NCBI RefSeq assembly: GCF_000430685.1
Contig: NZ_KE387193.1
Coordinates: 33,917-97,916 of the forward strand
Length of the DNA stretch: 64,000 bases
DNA from: Tuberibacillus calidus DSM 17572
Lineage (GTDB): Bacteria; Bacillota; Bacilli; Bacillales; Sporolactobacillaceae
Direction: 5' to 3'
The notes below the pieces were generated by a model. The model ran no database searches and had not been told where the DNA came from. It saw only the letters and a list, made by a program, of their open reading frames with translations. Position numbers and translations under genes: made by a program. The number at the start of each line of letters is the position of its first letter. Positions within the stretch are counted from its first letter, which is position 1. Below are positions 30,852 through 39,728 of the stretch, one piece after another.

Positions 30852-32878
30852 GCCGCATTCACCACTCCAATGCTTTGGATCTCAACCGTCGGCTCCAATT
30901 CGTTGTAGGAAAGAACAACGACCTGCGGCAAAACGCGCGAGATGAGCTGTTTTACATACGGACGGATGACGGGTGAACAAAGTAAAATAGGTTCCTGATC
31001 CAAATCTTTTTGCATTTGTATTTGTTGAGCCACTTCATTTAAAATCGTTTGCGTTACATCCGGCTCAAGCGCAAGATAATTGCCATGCTCGGTTTTCTGT
31101 ATGGATTGAGCAATCTTTTCCTCTAAGTTGGGTGTCAAGGTAATGACTTTTAAAACGTCGCCTCTGACATATTGCTGTGTGATTTGTCGGCTTAACGCTT
31201 GGCGGACATATTCCGTCAGTAAATCCGTATCTTTTGTCAGCCGCGCATAATCTGCTAGCGTTTCAAAAATGACGGGCAAATTTCGTATAGACACATGTTC
31301 TCGCAGCAAATTAGCAAGCACCTTCTGTATTTCGCCGACGGATAATAAGTCGGGAGTCACTTCCTCGACTAATGTTGCATCTGATTCCCGTAAATGGTTG
31401 ATGAGCTGTGTCGTTTCCTTTCTGCCTAATAATTCGTGGGCATATTGCTTAAAGACCTCCGTTAGATGGGTCGAAACGACGGATGGCGGATCGACAACCG
31501 TATAGCCGGCGAGCTCCGCCTGATCTTTCATACCCTCTGGAATCCATTTTGCTGGAAGCCCGAAAGCCGGTTCTGTCGTATCGATCCCTGTGATCGTCGG
31601 ATCATCTTCACCAGGACTCATCGCGAGGTAATGATCTAAGAAAAGCGTGCCACGGGCAATTTCCGACCCTTTTATCTTTAATCGATAGGCATTCGGCTCA
31701 AGTTGAATATTATCCCGAATGCGGACAACCGGAATGACTAAGCCTAGCTCTGAGGCGATTTGCCGACGAATCATCACGATGCGGTCGAGGAGATCCCCAC
31801 CCTGATTGGCGTCAGCCAAGGGCACCAGGGCATAACCAAACTCAAATTCAATCGGATCGTTTTGCAGAAGGTCGACGACATTTTCCGGATTTTTAAAATG
31901 CTCTTCTTCCAGTCCGATGGCCGCTTCTTGCTCTGCCATCGGGGCATTGGCCATGTTCCTTCGTAATAGATAGCCACCAATAAATAGTAAAAGGGCGACG
32001 GGTGCCGTGACCATAAAACCAATGGGCGTCAGTCCCAACAACAGAATGACACCACCTGCGACAAACAACATCGTCGGATAGGCCAACATTTGACGGCTGA
32101 TGTCTTGCCCCAAGTTGCCGTCGGAAGCCGCGCGGGTCACGACAATGCCGGTTGCGGTTGATATTAATAGTGCCGGAATTTGGCTCACTAAACCATCGCC
32201 GACGGATAACAAAGTAAAATGATGAACGCTATCATTGAGTGACATGCCTTGTTGAACCATACCGATAATCATGCCGACGATGAGATTGATCGTCACGATG
32301 ATGATGCTTGCAATCGCATCACCTTTAACGAATTTACTTGCCCCATCCATTGCTCCGTAGAAATCAGCTTCTCGTTCGATTTTATCCCGTCTTTCCCTGG
32401 CCACCTGTTCATTGATAAGGCCCGCATTGAGGTCGGCATCAATGGCCATTTGCTTCCCAGGCATCGCATCCAATGTAAAACGTGCGGCCACCTCGGATAC
32501 CCGTTCGGCCCCTTTTGTGATCACAATAAATTGGATGATGACGAGGATCAAAAACACGACGAACCCGACAAGTGCGTTTCCGCCGATAACAAAATTTCCG
32601 AACGTTTCAATGACCACGCCGGCATCGCCCTTTCCAAGGATCGCCCGAGTGGTTGAAACGTTGAGCCCTAAACGAAACAAAGTGAGCAATAACAATAATG
32701 AAGGAAAAATGGAGAATTCCAAAGGTTCCTTCATATTCATAGAGACAAGGATAACGATGAGGGCGAGAGAAATATTGACAATAATTAAGAAACTGAGCAA
32801 TACATTTGGGAGAGGAATAATTAACATGAGAACAATTAAAATAACACCGAATAGCACAATCAATTCTCTTGGTTTCAT
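30848..32878 (-). CDS. flhA: Flagellar export gate protein FlhA
   Basis: FlhA forms the nonameric ring of the flagellar type III export gate. The 676-residue protein (677 in B. subtilis) has about eight membrane segments in the first ~310 residues and the conserved cytoplasmic FHIPEP-type loop KQMAIDADLNAGLINEQVAR. A large cytosolic domain follows (about 330-676), containing the chaperone-docking region. It overlaps flhF by 4 nt and follows flhB. Confidence 0.98.
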   Translation of the reverse strand: MKPRELIVLFGVILIVLMLIIPLPNVLLSFLIIVNISLALIVILVSMNMKEPLEFSIFPSLLLLLTLFRLGLNVSTTRAILGKGDAGVVIETFGNFVIGGNALVGFVVFLILVIIQFIVITKGAERVSEVAARFTLDAMPGKQMAIDADLNAGLINEQVARERRDKIEREADFYGAMDGASKFVKGDAIASIIIVTINLIVGMIIGMVQQGMSLNDSVHHFTLLSVGDGLVSQIPALLISTATGIVVTRAASDGNLGQDISRQMLAYPTMLFVAGGVILLLGLTPIGFMVTAPVALLLFIGGYLLRRNMANAPMAEQEAAIGLEEEHFKNPENVVDLLQNDPIEFEFGYALVPLADANQGGDLLDRIVMIRRQIASELGLVIPVVRIRDNIQLEPNAYRLKIKGSEIARGTLFLDHYLAMSPGEDDPTITGIDTTEPAFGLPAKWIPEGMKDQAELAGYTVVDPPSVVSTHLTEVFKQYAHELLGRKETTQLINHLRESDATLVEEVTPDLLSVGEIQKVLANLLREHVSIRNLPVIFETLADYARLTKDTDLLTEYVRQALSRQITQQYVRGDVLKVITLTPNLEEKIAQSIQKTEHGNYLALEPDVTQTILNEVAQQIQMQKDLDQEPILLCSPVIRPYVKQLISRVLPQVVVLSYNELEPTVEIQSIGVVNAA

Positions 32879-32893
32879 CTCACCTCACCCCTT

Positions 32894-33973
32894 TCACTCG
32901 ACTCTTTTTCCTTTAAGCTGATAGACATAAGCCAAAATTTCAGCGACGGCCCGGAAAAACGTTTCCGGTATTTGCATGCCGATTTCAAGCGGGTACAATG
33001 CTCTCGCCAATTCTTTCTTCTCCACTATCGGCACACCATTTTCTTTTGCAATTTCTCTAATTTTTAAAGCGACAAAATCGGCGCCTTTGGCCACAATCGT
33101 CGGTGCATCCATTTCGCCGTCTTTGTAAACGAGGGCAATGGCTAAGTGTGTCGGGTTCGTTATGATGACATCGGCTTTCGGCACCTCTTGCATCATCCGG
33201 CGCATTGCCATTTGCCGCTGCCTTTCCCGAATCTTGGATTTGACGAGCGGATCCCCCTCAGTTTTTTTATATTCATCCTTAACCTCTTTCTTGGTCATGC
33301 GGATATTTTTTTCGTAGTCAAATCGTTGATAGATAAAATCCAAAAGCGCTAAACACAATAAAACAATGGCTGCTGAAAGTCCCATTTGAAAAGTGATTTG
33401 ACCGATTATGCCGAGCGATTCCGCAAGAGGTTTCCGCGCCAGACTCATAATGTCATCGACATGCATCCAAATGATGAAAAATGTGCAGAATCCGACTGCT
33501 GCTATTTTTAGGAGCGATTTGAGCAGTTCCACGATGGCTCTTATGGAATAGATGCGTTTAAAACCGCTAACCGGGTCGATGCGGTTGAAATTAAACTTGA
33601 TGGCTTCTCCTGAAAAAATAAAACCAATTTGCATGAGATTGGCGAAAATCGCGGTAACGAAACTTACCAATAAAATCGGTGCAACGATTTTTCCGGATTG
33701 TAACGCGAGTTCGGTAAATAACTGGTGAATTCCTTCTTCAGAAAGCGGCTCGAGAAGCCCTTTTGAAAAGGTATCCGTCATCATCGTGGCCAGCTGTTTG
33801 CCCATCCAAGGAATGGCAAAGAGAAAAGTCAGAAACAATGTAAATAATGTGACGGCCCCGACAAGGTCGTTACTCTTGGACACCTGGCCTTTTTTCCGCG
33901 TTTCGCTCCGTTTTCGCGGCGTCGCCTTTTCGGTTTTTTCCTCGGCAAAAAATTGAATGTTTAAACGCATCAT
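32894..33973 (-). CDS. flhB: Flagellar export switch protein FlhB
   Basis: FlhB controls substrate switching from hook to filament proteins. The 359-residue protein has the N-terminal KTEKATPRKRSETRKKGQV motif, four membrane segments (about 30-215) and a cytoplasmic C-domain containing the self-cleavage site NPTH (VIITNPTHLAIAL, near residue 268). The C-fragment after the cleavage site aligns well with the separate small gene ylqH in this window. The start overlaps the fliR stop (ATGATG). Confidence 0.98.
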   Translation of the reverse strand: MMRLNIQFFAEEKTEKATPRKRSETRKKGQVSKSNDLVGAVTLFTLFLTFLFAIPWMGKQLATMMTDTFSKGLLEPLSEEGIHQLFTELALQSGKIVAPILLVSFVTAIFANLMQIGFIFSGEAIKFNFNRIDPVSGFKRIYSIRAIVELLKSLLKIAAVGFCTFFIIWMHVDDIMSLARKPLAESLGIIGQITFQMGLSAAIVLLCLALLDFIYQRFDYEKNIRMTKKEVKDEYKKTEGDPLVKSKIRERQRQMAMRRMMQEVPKADVIITNPTHLAIALVYKDGEMDAPTIVAKGADFVALKIREIAKENGVPIVEKKELARALYPLEIGMQIPETFFRAVAEILAYVYQLKGKRVE

Positions 33974-34743
33974 GGCGAACTCCCCAAAAGTGTCATCAAC
34001 TCATGCAATAGATCGGTCGATGATTGAAAGATCTCCCGGAAGATGATCACATAAAGCGGCATAAGGATGAACAATATGACTAAACCGACGCCAATTTTCA
34101 GCGGCAAACCGACGACAAAAACATTAAGCTGCGGGACAGCCCGGCTCATGATCCCAACGGCTAGATCAACGAGAAAGAGCGATCCGACAATCGGCAATGC
34201 CATTTGAAAACTGATGGCAAACATTTTCACAAAAACAAGTACCATCTCATGGACGACGCCTCCATCAAATCGCAGTGAAAGTTGATCGAGTGGAAGCATT
34301 TGAAAGCTGTAAAATATTCCATTAAGAAGCATGTGATGGGCATCGACTGTAAATAGAAAAACCATCATGATAATGTATAAAAATTGTCCTGTCAGGGGTG
34401 TGGCGACACCGCTGTTTGGATCAATTAAATTCGCTATGGAAAGGCCCATTTGTAAATCGATAAACGCCCCAGCCGTGTAGACCGCGTAAAAAAGCAAACC
34501 AGCCATAAACCCCAACGTCAACCCAACGGTGGCTTCTTTCAACACTAATAAAGCGTAATGGCTGTTGATCATGAACTGAGCGGGGTCAAGTGTTAAAGTA
34601 ATCAGATAGGCAAATACTCCAGCCAGTCCGATTTTAAATGGGGCTGGAATGGTTCGATATGAAAAAACAGGCGCGGTCAGAAAGAAACATGTTAAACGGA
34701 CGAGTACGAGCAAAAATGCCGGTAGTGCTTGTATGATTTCCAT
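33970..34743 (-). CDS. fliR: Flagellar export protein FliR
   Basis: FliR is part of the FliPQR export-gate pore. The 257-residue protein is hydrophobic, with about six membrane segments and the family features FAYLITLTLDP, GLTLGFMAGLLFYAVYTAG and DLQMGLSIANLIDP. It lies 1 nt after fliQ and overlaps flhB. Size is typical. Confidence 0.96.
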   Translation of the reverse strand: MEIIQALPAFLLVLVRLTCFFLTAPVFSYRTIPAPFKIGLAGVFAYLITLTLDPAQFMINSHYALLVLKEATVGLTLGFMAGLLFYAVYTAGAFIDLQMGLSIANLIDPNSGVATPLTGQFLYIIMMVFLFTVDAHHMLLNGIFYSFQMLPLDQLSLRFDGGVVHEMVLVFVKMFAISFQMALPIVGSLFLVDLAVGIMSRAVPQLNVFVVGLPLKIGVGLVILFILMPLYVIIFREIFQSSTDLLHELMTLLGSSP

Positions 34744-34744
34744 A

Positions 34745-35014
34745 TCAACCTACGAATTTGTACAAATTTAGAAAGATATTTTCGGTATAGGATAAGATTT
34801 GCGAAAGCATCCAAGGTCCGAAAATGACGAGCCCGACGAGGACGGCGATAATTTTCGGGATAAAAGCGAGCGTCTGCTCTTGAATTTGCGTCGTCGCTTG
34901 GAAGATGCTAATGACTAAACCAACGACGAGCGCAATAATCAAAAGAGGACCAGCGATAAAGAGCGTCGTCATGACGGCACGCTCGGCAATATTAATGACA
35001 AATTCCATGCTCAT
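34745..35014 (-). CDS. fliQ: Flagellar export protein FliQ
   Basis: FliQ forms part of the export-gate pore with FliP and FliR. The 89-residue protein has two membrane helices and the conserved QATTQIQEQTLAFIPKIIAV segment. The start may be the ATG at 35014 or the ATG two codons later. The SD is weak, with AAAGG about 12 nt or more upstream. It lies between fliP and fliR. Confidence 0.96.
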   Translation of the reverse strand: MSMEFVINIAERAVMTTLFIAGPLLIIALVVGLVISIFQATTQIQEQTLAFIPKIIAVLVGLVIFGPWMLSQILSYTENIFLNLYKFVG

Positions 35015-35065
35015 CGAACATTCACAACCTTTGCGGCTTCGAAGGTCGACATGATGCGAACATTT

Positions 35066-35737
35066 CTAAGAATAAGAAACCAAAAGCGACTTTACGATTA
35101 AATACCATCCATCGACCATGACGAATAATAAAATTTTAAAAGGCAGAGAAATCATGACCGGAGGCACCATCATCATCCCCATCGCCATCATGACGCTGGC
35201 TACCACCATATCAATGATTAAAAACGGAATAAAGATCATAAACCCCATTTGGAAGGCGGTTTTTAACTCACTGATTGTAAACGCCGGGATGAGCGCGGTC
35301 AGGGGAATGTCTTGAATAGTCTTTGGCTGTTTGTATTTCCCGTAATCCAAAAACAGTTGCAAATCTTTTTGTCGAGTTTCCTTAGCCATAAAACTTTTCA
35401 GTGGCGCTTCTGCCCTTTTGATCGCTTCTTTTTGGGTAATTTTATGATCCAAGTACGGTTGAACGGCGTTTTTGTTCACATCGCCGATTACCGGCGCCAT
35501 AATAAAAAAGGTTAAAAATAAGGCCAGTCCGATAATCACCTGGTTCGGCGGCATGTTTTGCGTAGACAGTGACGTCCGGACAAATGATAAAACAATGACA
35601 ATTCGGGTAAAAGAAGTCATCAAAATAAGAATAGACGGAGACAGCGTCAACACGGTCAGCAAAATAAGCAAGCCCATTGTTGAAGTGACATCATGTGGTT
35701 GCTGAGACAGAAAATCCGTGTCAATGCCCGGTATCAT
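35066..35737 (-). CDS. fliP: Flagellar export protein FliP
   Basis: FliP forms the pentameric core of the flagellar export gate. The 223-residue protein has four membrane segments, with the signatures ILILMTSFTRIVIVLSFVR and NQVIIGLALFLTFFIMAP, and the C-terminal GMMMVPPVMISLPFKILLF. No long cleavable signal peptide is evident, as in other Bacillus FliP. Its ATG overlaps the fliO stop (ATGA). Confidence 0.97.
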   Translation of the reverse strand: MIPGIDTDFLSQQPHDVTSTMGLLILLTVLTLSPSILILMTSFTRIVIVLSFVRTSLSTQNMPPNQVIIGLALFLTFFIMAPVIGDVNKNAVQPYLDHKITQKEAIKRAEAPLKSFMAKETRQKDLQLFLDYGKYKQPKTIQDIPLTALIPAFTISELKTAFQMGFMIFIPFLIIDMVVASVMMAMGMMMVPPVMISLPFKILLFVMVDGWYLIVKSLLVSYS

Positions 35738-36420
35738 GGTTTATGTCCTTTCTTGACTCTTTTCTCGATCTCATCGGTGCGCGTTCTCAACAATCGTTGT
35801 AATTCATCGCTGAAGCTTTGTGTGATACTGCCCTCTTTTTGCCCCTCTGATTTTGATAGGCCAGTTTGTTCCTTTACCCAATGAAGCACTTTTGAGACAT
35901 TCTTGGGCATGCTAGTCGCTACTTCATGTTCTTCTTCCAATAATCCTGCGACCACTATAGGGTCATTTATTTCTTTTAAAAGCTGGACGGACTCGCCGAC
36001 ACCAACCACTAAAATTTCCTCGCCAATACGAATCAATTGAACGGAGCGATTCGGTCCGACGGATACGCCGCCGATAGTTTTAATCGGGCCGGTTTGTTTA
36101 AAGACTTTGGCTCGTTTGGCAAGCAGGCGATATAATCCATAAATTAAGCCTAAAATGATCGCTAAGGAGGCGATTAATTTAATCAACGTCATAAATGTTG
36201 ACGGAGAGCTACTGGTATTCGTCTCCGCCTGATCCGTTGTGACTTGCTTTTTATTTTGATCGGATGCCGGCTCGCTTTTTTGATCCGATGACTTTTGCAA
36301 GCAATCGCTAACGGTTTCACATTGATGACTTTCGGCATGAATCGATGCTTCAGGAACAAGGAAGAGAACTGCTATAGCTAAGCAAATGCCCAATATAAGC
36401 CGTCTAAAACTTTCTGCCAT
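35734..36420 (-). CDS. fliO: Flagellar biosynthesis protein FliO (FliZ)
   Basis: FliO, called FliZ in B. subtilis, stabilises FliP during export-gate assembly. The 228-residue protein has a signal-peptide-like N-terminus (about 1-30, ending near HAES), a Ser/Gln-rich extracellular stretch with two Cys (CETVSDCLQ), and a membrane segment near residues 80-100. The cytoplasmic FliO domain follows (VGPNRSVQLIRIGEEILVVG). It lies between cheY and fliP. The domain order matches the Bacillus family. Confidence 0.93.
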   Translation of the reverse strand: MAESFRRLILGICLAIAVLFLVPEASIHAESHQCETVSDCLQKSSDQKSEPASDQNKKQVTTDQAETNTSSSPSTFMTLIKLIASLAIILGLIYGLYRLLAKRAKVFKQTGPIKTIGGVSVGPNRSVQLIRIGEEILVVGVGESVQLLKEINDPIVVAGLLEEEHEVATSMPKNVSKVLHWVKEQTGLSKSEGQKEGSITQSFSDELQRLLRTRTDEIEKRVKKGHKP

Positions 36421-36429
36421 CGCCTTACA

Positions 36430-36792
36430 CTACCCAAGGGTTTTATTGATCGCTTCGATCACGCGATCATTTTGGAACGGTTTAACAATAAAATCTTTAG
36501 CACCGGCTTGAATCGCATCAATAACCATGGCTTGTTGCCCCATCGCCGAGCACATGATCACTTTGGCTTGCGGGTCCAACTCCCGAATCTTCTTCAAGCT
36601 CGTAATGCCGTCCATCTCCGGCATGGTAATGTCCATCGTTACGAGGTCGGGTTTATATTCTTGATACTTTTCAATCGCTTCCCGGCCATCGCTCGCTTCA
36701 GCGACAACCTCAAACCCGTTTTTAACCAAAATATCTTTAATCATCATCCGCATAAATGCAGCGTCATCTACGATAAGAATGCGTTTTCCCAT
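36430..36792 (-). CDS. cheY: Chemotaxis response regulator CheY
   Basis: CheY-P binds the FliM/FliY switch to control flagellar rotation. The 120-residue single receiver domain has the acidic pair in ILIVDDAAF, phospho-acceptor Asp54 (VTMDITMPEMDG), the conserved Ser/Thr in VIMCSAMGQQ and Lys in IVKPFQ. It lies between fliY and fliO, as in B. subtilis, placing the regulator beside the genes for its target and phosphatase. Confidence 0.98.
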   Translation of the reverse strand: MGKRILIVDDAAFMRMMIKDILVKNGFEVVAEASDGREAIEKYQEYKPDLVTMDITMPEMDGITSLKKIRELDPQAKVIMCSAMGQQAMVIDAIQAGAKDFIVKPFQNDRVIEAINKTLG

Positions 36793-36820
36793 TGTAAGGT
36801 CCTCCCCAAAACATGTCTTT

Positions 36821-37987
36821 CTAATTTAATTTTTCCAGCCGGTCGCGCTTATTGATGATTTCTGTAATGCGCACGCCGAAATTTTCATCAATGACGACCA
36901 CTTCACCTTTTGCAATCGGTTTATGATTGATGAGCACGTCAACTGGTTCGCCGGCCAATTTATCTAATTCCACGACAGCTCCAGGACTCAAGTCCAAAAT
37001 ATCTTTGATGGTCTTTTTTGTTCGTCCTAATTCGACCGTTACGGTAAGCGGAATGTCGAGCAGCAAATCGATATTATTTGACGCCGTAAAGCTTGTATCC
37101 AGCGTTTGGAATTCACTGAAAGCGGCTGGTTGCACACGTACGGACGATGACTGCGTCAGTCGATTGGTTCCTTTCGAAGATGCTTGAGCATCTGGCACGA
37201 TCGACGCTTCAGAAACCGGTTCGCTTTGACCTTCAACAGCCTGCGAATGGGTTTCAGGGGACGAAGCCTTTTCATGTTCTGTTGCGGACGGGTCATGGTT
37301 GATATCCGAGTCATTTATCACCATGGTATTGACGAGCTCTTTACAGAAGTCAATCGGCATAAGCTGCATGATGTTCGAATCAATCAAATCGCCGACTTTC
37401 AGTTTGAAAGAGACTTTAACGAATACATCTTCATCAGGGATTTGTTCGGTTCCCTTATCTTCCTGTACATTTAAAATTTCAATTTGTGGTGGTGAAATAT
37501 CGATCTTTTTATCCAACATCATGGACATGGATGTTGCGGATGAGCCCATCATTTGGTTCATCGCCTCTTGGACGGCGCTAAGGTGTATCTCATTGATTTC
37601 CGCTGCTGGAGTTCCGTTTCCGCCAAGCATGAGATCGGCGATAATACCGGCATCTTGTTCCTTAATGAGTAAGACATTTTCACCTTTAAAGCCCTCGGTG
37701 TATTCCACCCTAACGGAAACATGCGGGTACGGGAATTCCTCTTTAAAATTCTCCTTTTTAATAATGGAGACGGTCGGCGTCGTAATTTCCACTTTCTGAT
37801 TCAGTAACGTCGATAAAGCGGTCGATGCACTGCCAAAGGAAATGTTGCCGATTTCACCAATCGCATCCATTTCCATGTGAGTTAAATAGGCTTCTTCAGA
37901 TCCATCATCGGCGGTATTAGCCAAACCCGCTCCTCCCAAGAGGGCATCAATTTCTTCCTGTGAGAGCATCCCATCATTGTGGCTCAT
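36821..37987 (-). CDS. fliY: Flagellar switch protein and CheY-P phosphatase FliY
   Basis: FliY is a C-ring component that also dephosphorylates CheY-P. The 388-residue protein has an N-terminal CheY-binding peptide (MLSQEEIDALLGG), a CheC-like domain with two intact phosphatase motifs (DAIGEIGNISFGSAS and SAVQEAMNQMMGSSA), a disordered acidic linker and a C-terminal FliN domain (DIPLTVTVELGRTKK, AGEPVDVLINHKPIAKGEVV). The ATG at 37987 overlaps the end of fliM by 14 nt and is preceded by GGAAGGG; a seven-codon longer frame is possible but less likely. Confidence 0.96.
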   Translation of the reverse strand: MSHNDGMLSQEEIDALLGGAGLANTADDGSEEAYLTHMEMDAIGEIGNISFGSASTALSTLLNQKVEITTPTVSIIKKENFKEEFPYPHVSVRVEYTEGFKGENVLLIKEQDAGIIADLMLGGNGTPAAEINEIHLSAVQEAMNQMMGSSATSMSMMLDKKIDISPPQIEILNVQEDKGTEQIPDEDVFVKVSFKLKVGDLIDSNIMQLMPIDFCKELVNTMVINDSDINHDPSATEHEKASSPETHSQAVEGQSEPVSEASIVPDAQASSKGTNRLTQSSSVRVQPAAFSEFQTLDTSFTASNNIDLLLDIPLTVTVELGRTKKTIKDILDLSPGAVVELDKLAGEPVDVLINHKPIAKGEVVVIDENFGVRITEIINKRDRLEKLN

Positions 37988-38975
37988 CCGTTTCAATCCC
38001 TTCCTCATAGATATCCATAACTTGAACAGCTAATTTATTTTTGAATTTGCCGGGTTGAACGTAAAACTTCGGCATCTCGCCGACCTTTAAGATCAGCGGC
38101 TCGTTAATCCGGCGATTAAGAGGGATGACATCCCCAACATCTAATGCTATTAAATCTTGTATCTTTAAAACAGTGGTACCGAGGATCGCTTGAACATCGA
38201 CGGCTGCTTCTTTGATATGCCGGGTCAATTGGGCGGTATCTGCTGATGTCGGTTGCTTCTTTTTCTCAGTCATCCATTGATGGAGTGATAGTTTTTGAAT
38301 GATGGGCTCAAGTACCACATGAGGAATACATATATTCATCATGCCGCTCGCCTCACCGATCGTCACAGAAAGGGAGATGACGACAACGGTCTCATTTGGT
38401 GAAACCATTTGCAAAAACTGCGTATTCACCTCAAACGCCTGCATGGTCGGCTCTAGTTCAATAACCGATGACCAAGCTTCTTTAAAAGGTTCCAAGCTTT
38501 TCTCAAAAATTTGCGAGATCAGTTTTGTTTCAATTTCGGTGAGATTATCGATTTTATTATAGCTCGAACCGATTCCGCCGAGTTGACGGTCGAGCATCGC
38601 ATAAGCAATGTTCGGGTTCACTTCAATCAACATGCGTCCTTCTAACGGCGGCGCTTCGAAAACGTTTAAAATGGTGAGCGAAGGAACGGAACGTACAAAT
38701 TCTTCATAAGGGAGTTGCTCGACGGATGCAACCGTAATATGTACATAACATCTCAATTGTGAAGCATAGTAGGTGGTTAACAGTCGGGCAAAATTTTCAT
38801 GTATGCGCGTTAAACTACGAAATTGATCCTTTGAAAAGCGCAAGGCCCGTTTAAAGTCATAAATTTTCTCTTTCCTCTTCAACTCTTCTTTCTTTAGTTC
38901 TTCCGCATCCATTTCTCCGGTCGAAATGGCGGAGAGCAGAGCATCAATTTCGGATTGTGATAAAATTTCGGCCAT
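37974..38975 (-). CDS. fliM: Flagellar motor switch protein FliM
   Basis: FliM binds CheY-P and FliG in the C-ring. The 333-residue protein has the N-terminal CheY-binding motif EILSQSEIDALLSAI, a CheC-like middle domain lacking phosphatase motifs, and a C-terminal SpoA/FliN-like domain (DVGDVIPLNRRINEPLILKVG). The ATG at 38975 follows a G-rich SD at 6 nt, while the longer frame begins with GTG inside it. It overlaps fliY and follows fliL. Confidence 0.97.
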   Translation of the reverse strand: MAEILSQSEIDALLSAISTGEMDAEELKKEELKRKEKIYDFKRALRFSKDQFRSLTRIHENFARLLTTYYASQLRCYVHITVASVEQLPYEEFVRSVPSLTILNVFEAPPLEGRMLIEVNPNIAYAMLDRQLGGIGSSYNKIDNLTEIETKLISQIFEKSLEPFKEAWSSVIELEPTMQAFEVNTQFLQMVSPNETVVVISLSVTIGEASGMMNICIPHVVLEPIIQKLSLHQWMTEKKKQPTSADTAQLTRHIKEAAVDVQAILGTTVLKIQDLIALDVGDVIPLNRRINEPLILKVGEMPKFYVQPGKFKNKLAVQVMDIYEEGIETDEPQ

Positions 38976-39018
38976 AGGATTCACCCCCCCTTATGTACAT
39001 AAGCCGGTGATTCACCCG

Positions 39019-39447
39019 TTATTGAATGATTTTCTCGGTTGTATAGACATGGACGATTTTTCCGGATTCCATCAAGGCATTCAGCTTCGTCTCCAATTCA
39101 CTTTCCAATTTCTTTAAACCTTCCTGACCATTCAAATCCTTCTCGGTCATATTGGCTAAAAGATACAAAATCGTATTTTTCACTTGGAATTGGCGGTTTT
39201 CCAATTCTTCTTTCGCCTTTTTGCTTGAGACTTGCATCATGAATTTAATCCGGATAAATTTATCATCCTTCAGATTCGTTGTCATCTCTTCCGTTTCTAC
39301 CGACAAGTGATCCACAATATCATTGATGGCGGGAGGTTTCGCGGCGGCTGCTTCTTTATTGTTAAGATAATAAAATACACCCATAGCTACGATAATGGCA
39401 AAAGCCATGAATAAAATTAAGAAGTTCACGATTTTGCTTTTGAACAC
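39019..39447 (-). CDS. fliL: Flagellar basal-body-associated protein FliL
   Basis: FliL surrounds the stator units and supports torque. The 142-residue protein has one N-terminal membrane segment (about 8-28) and an extracellular domain with LKDDKFIRIKFMMQV and LNALMESGKIVHVYTTEKIIQ. It starts with GTG at 39447, with AGGAGG 7 nt upstream lying inside the end of swrD; the genes overlap by 22 nt. Length matches B. subtilis FliL. Confidence 0.95.
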   Translation of the reverse strand: MFKSKIVNFLILFMAFAIIVAMGVFYYLNNKEAAAAKPPAINDIVDHLSVETEEMTTNLKDDKFIRIKFMMQVSSKKAKEELENRQFQVKNTILYLLANMTEKDLNGQEGLKKLESELETKLNALMESGKIVHVYTTEKIIQ

Positions 39448-39671
39448 GCGTCATCCTCCTTGTGCATCTGCGGGGCGAAAACTAAACCGATCGTGCGATA
39501 TAGCGCAACGATTTTTTCTCGGACTTCTTCTTCTGATTCTTTAACGATAATCTTTTTACCCGTGACTAGAGTAATCGTCGTATCCGGCAATGCCTCGATT
39601 TGTTCAATTAAAAACGCATTCAAGGAAAAAGGTTTACCATTCAGCCGCGTTAACACGATCATGTTTGTCAT
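39426..39671 (-). CDS. swrD: SwrD/FlbD family flagellar protein
   Basis: SwrD (YlzI, FlbD family) raises flagellar torque and swarming in B. subtilis. The 81-residue product shows the family core MIVLTRLNGKPFSLNAFLIE, then LPDTTITLVTGKKIIVKES. The likely start is ATG 39671 or, by family alignment, ATG 39662. Neither has an SD, which is unusual in this operon. Upstream is a seven-codon ORF ending in ATGA with the 39671 start, and a GC-rich hairpin, so initiation may depend on translational coupling. Confidence 0.9.
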   Translation of the reverse strand: MTNMIVLTRLNGKPFSLNAFLIEQIEALPDTTITLVTGKKIIVKESEEEVREKIVALYRTIGLVFAPQMHKEDDACSKAKS

Positions 39672-39691
39672 GGCCGGGAGGGGGATTTCAT
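39668..39691 (-). other. Seven-codon ORF overlapping the swrD start
   Basis: An ATG at 39691 begins a seven-codon frame (MKSPSRP) that stops with TGA inside ATGA at the swrD start. It is preceded by GGAAGGGGG, a plausible SD, which is itself paired with this ORF's C-rich codons in a hairpin. Coding is unproven; it is listed because it may explain how swrD is translated without its own SD. Confidence 0.35.
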
Positions 39692-39710
39692 AAAGGCTTA
39701 CCCCCTTCCC
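39676..39710 (-). promoter_or_regulatory. GC-rich hairpin covering the swrD translation start region
   Basis: On the minus strand GGGAAGGGGG (39701-39710) pairs with CCCCCTCCC (39676-39684) across a 16-nt loop. No T-run follows, so it is not a terminator. It sequesters the only SD-like sequence upstream of swrD and would couple swrD translation to ribosome movement or temperature-dependent opening. Confidence 0.55.
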
Positions 39711-39728
39711 AAACCGGCCGCCCTCCTT

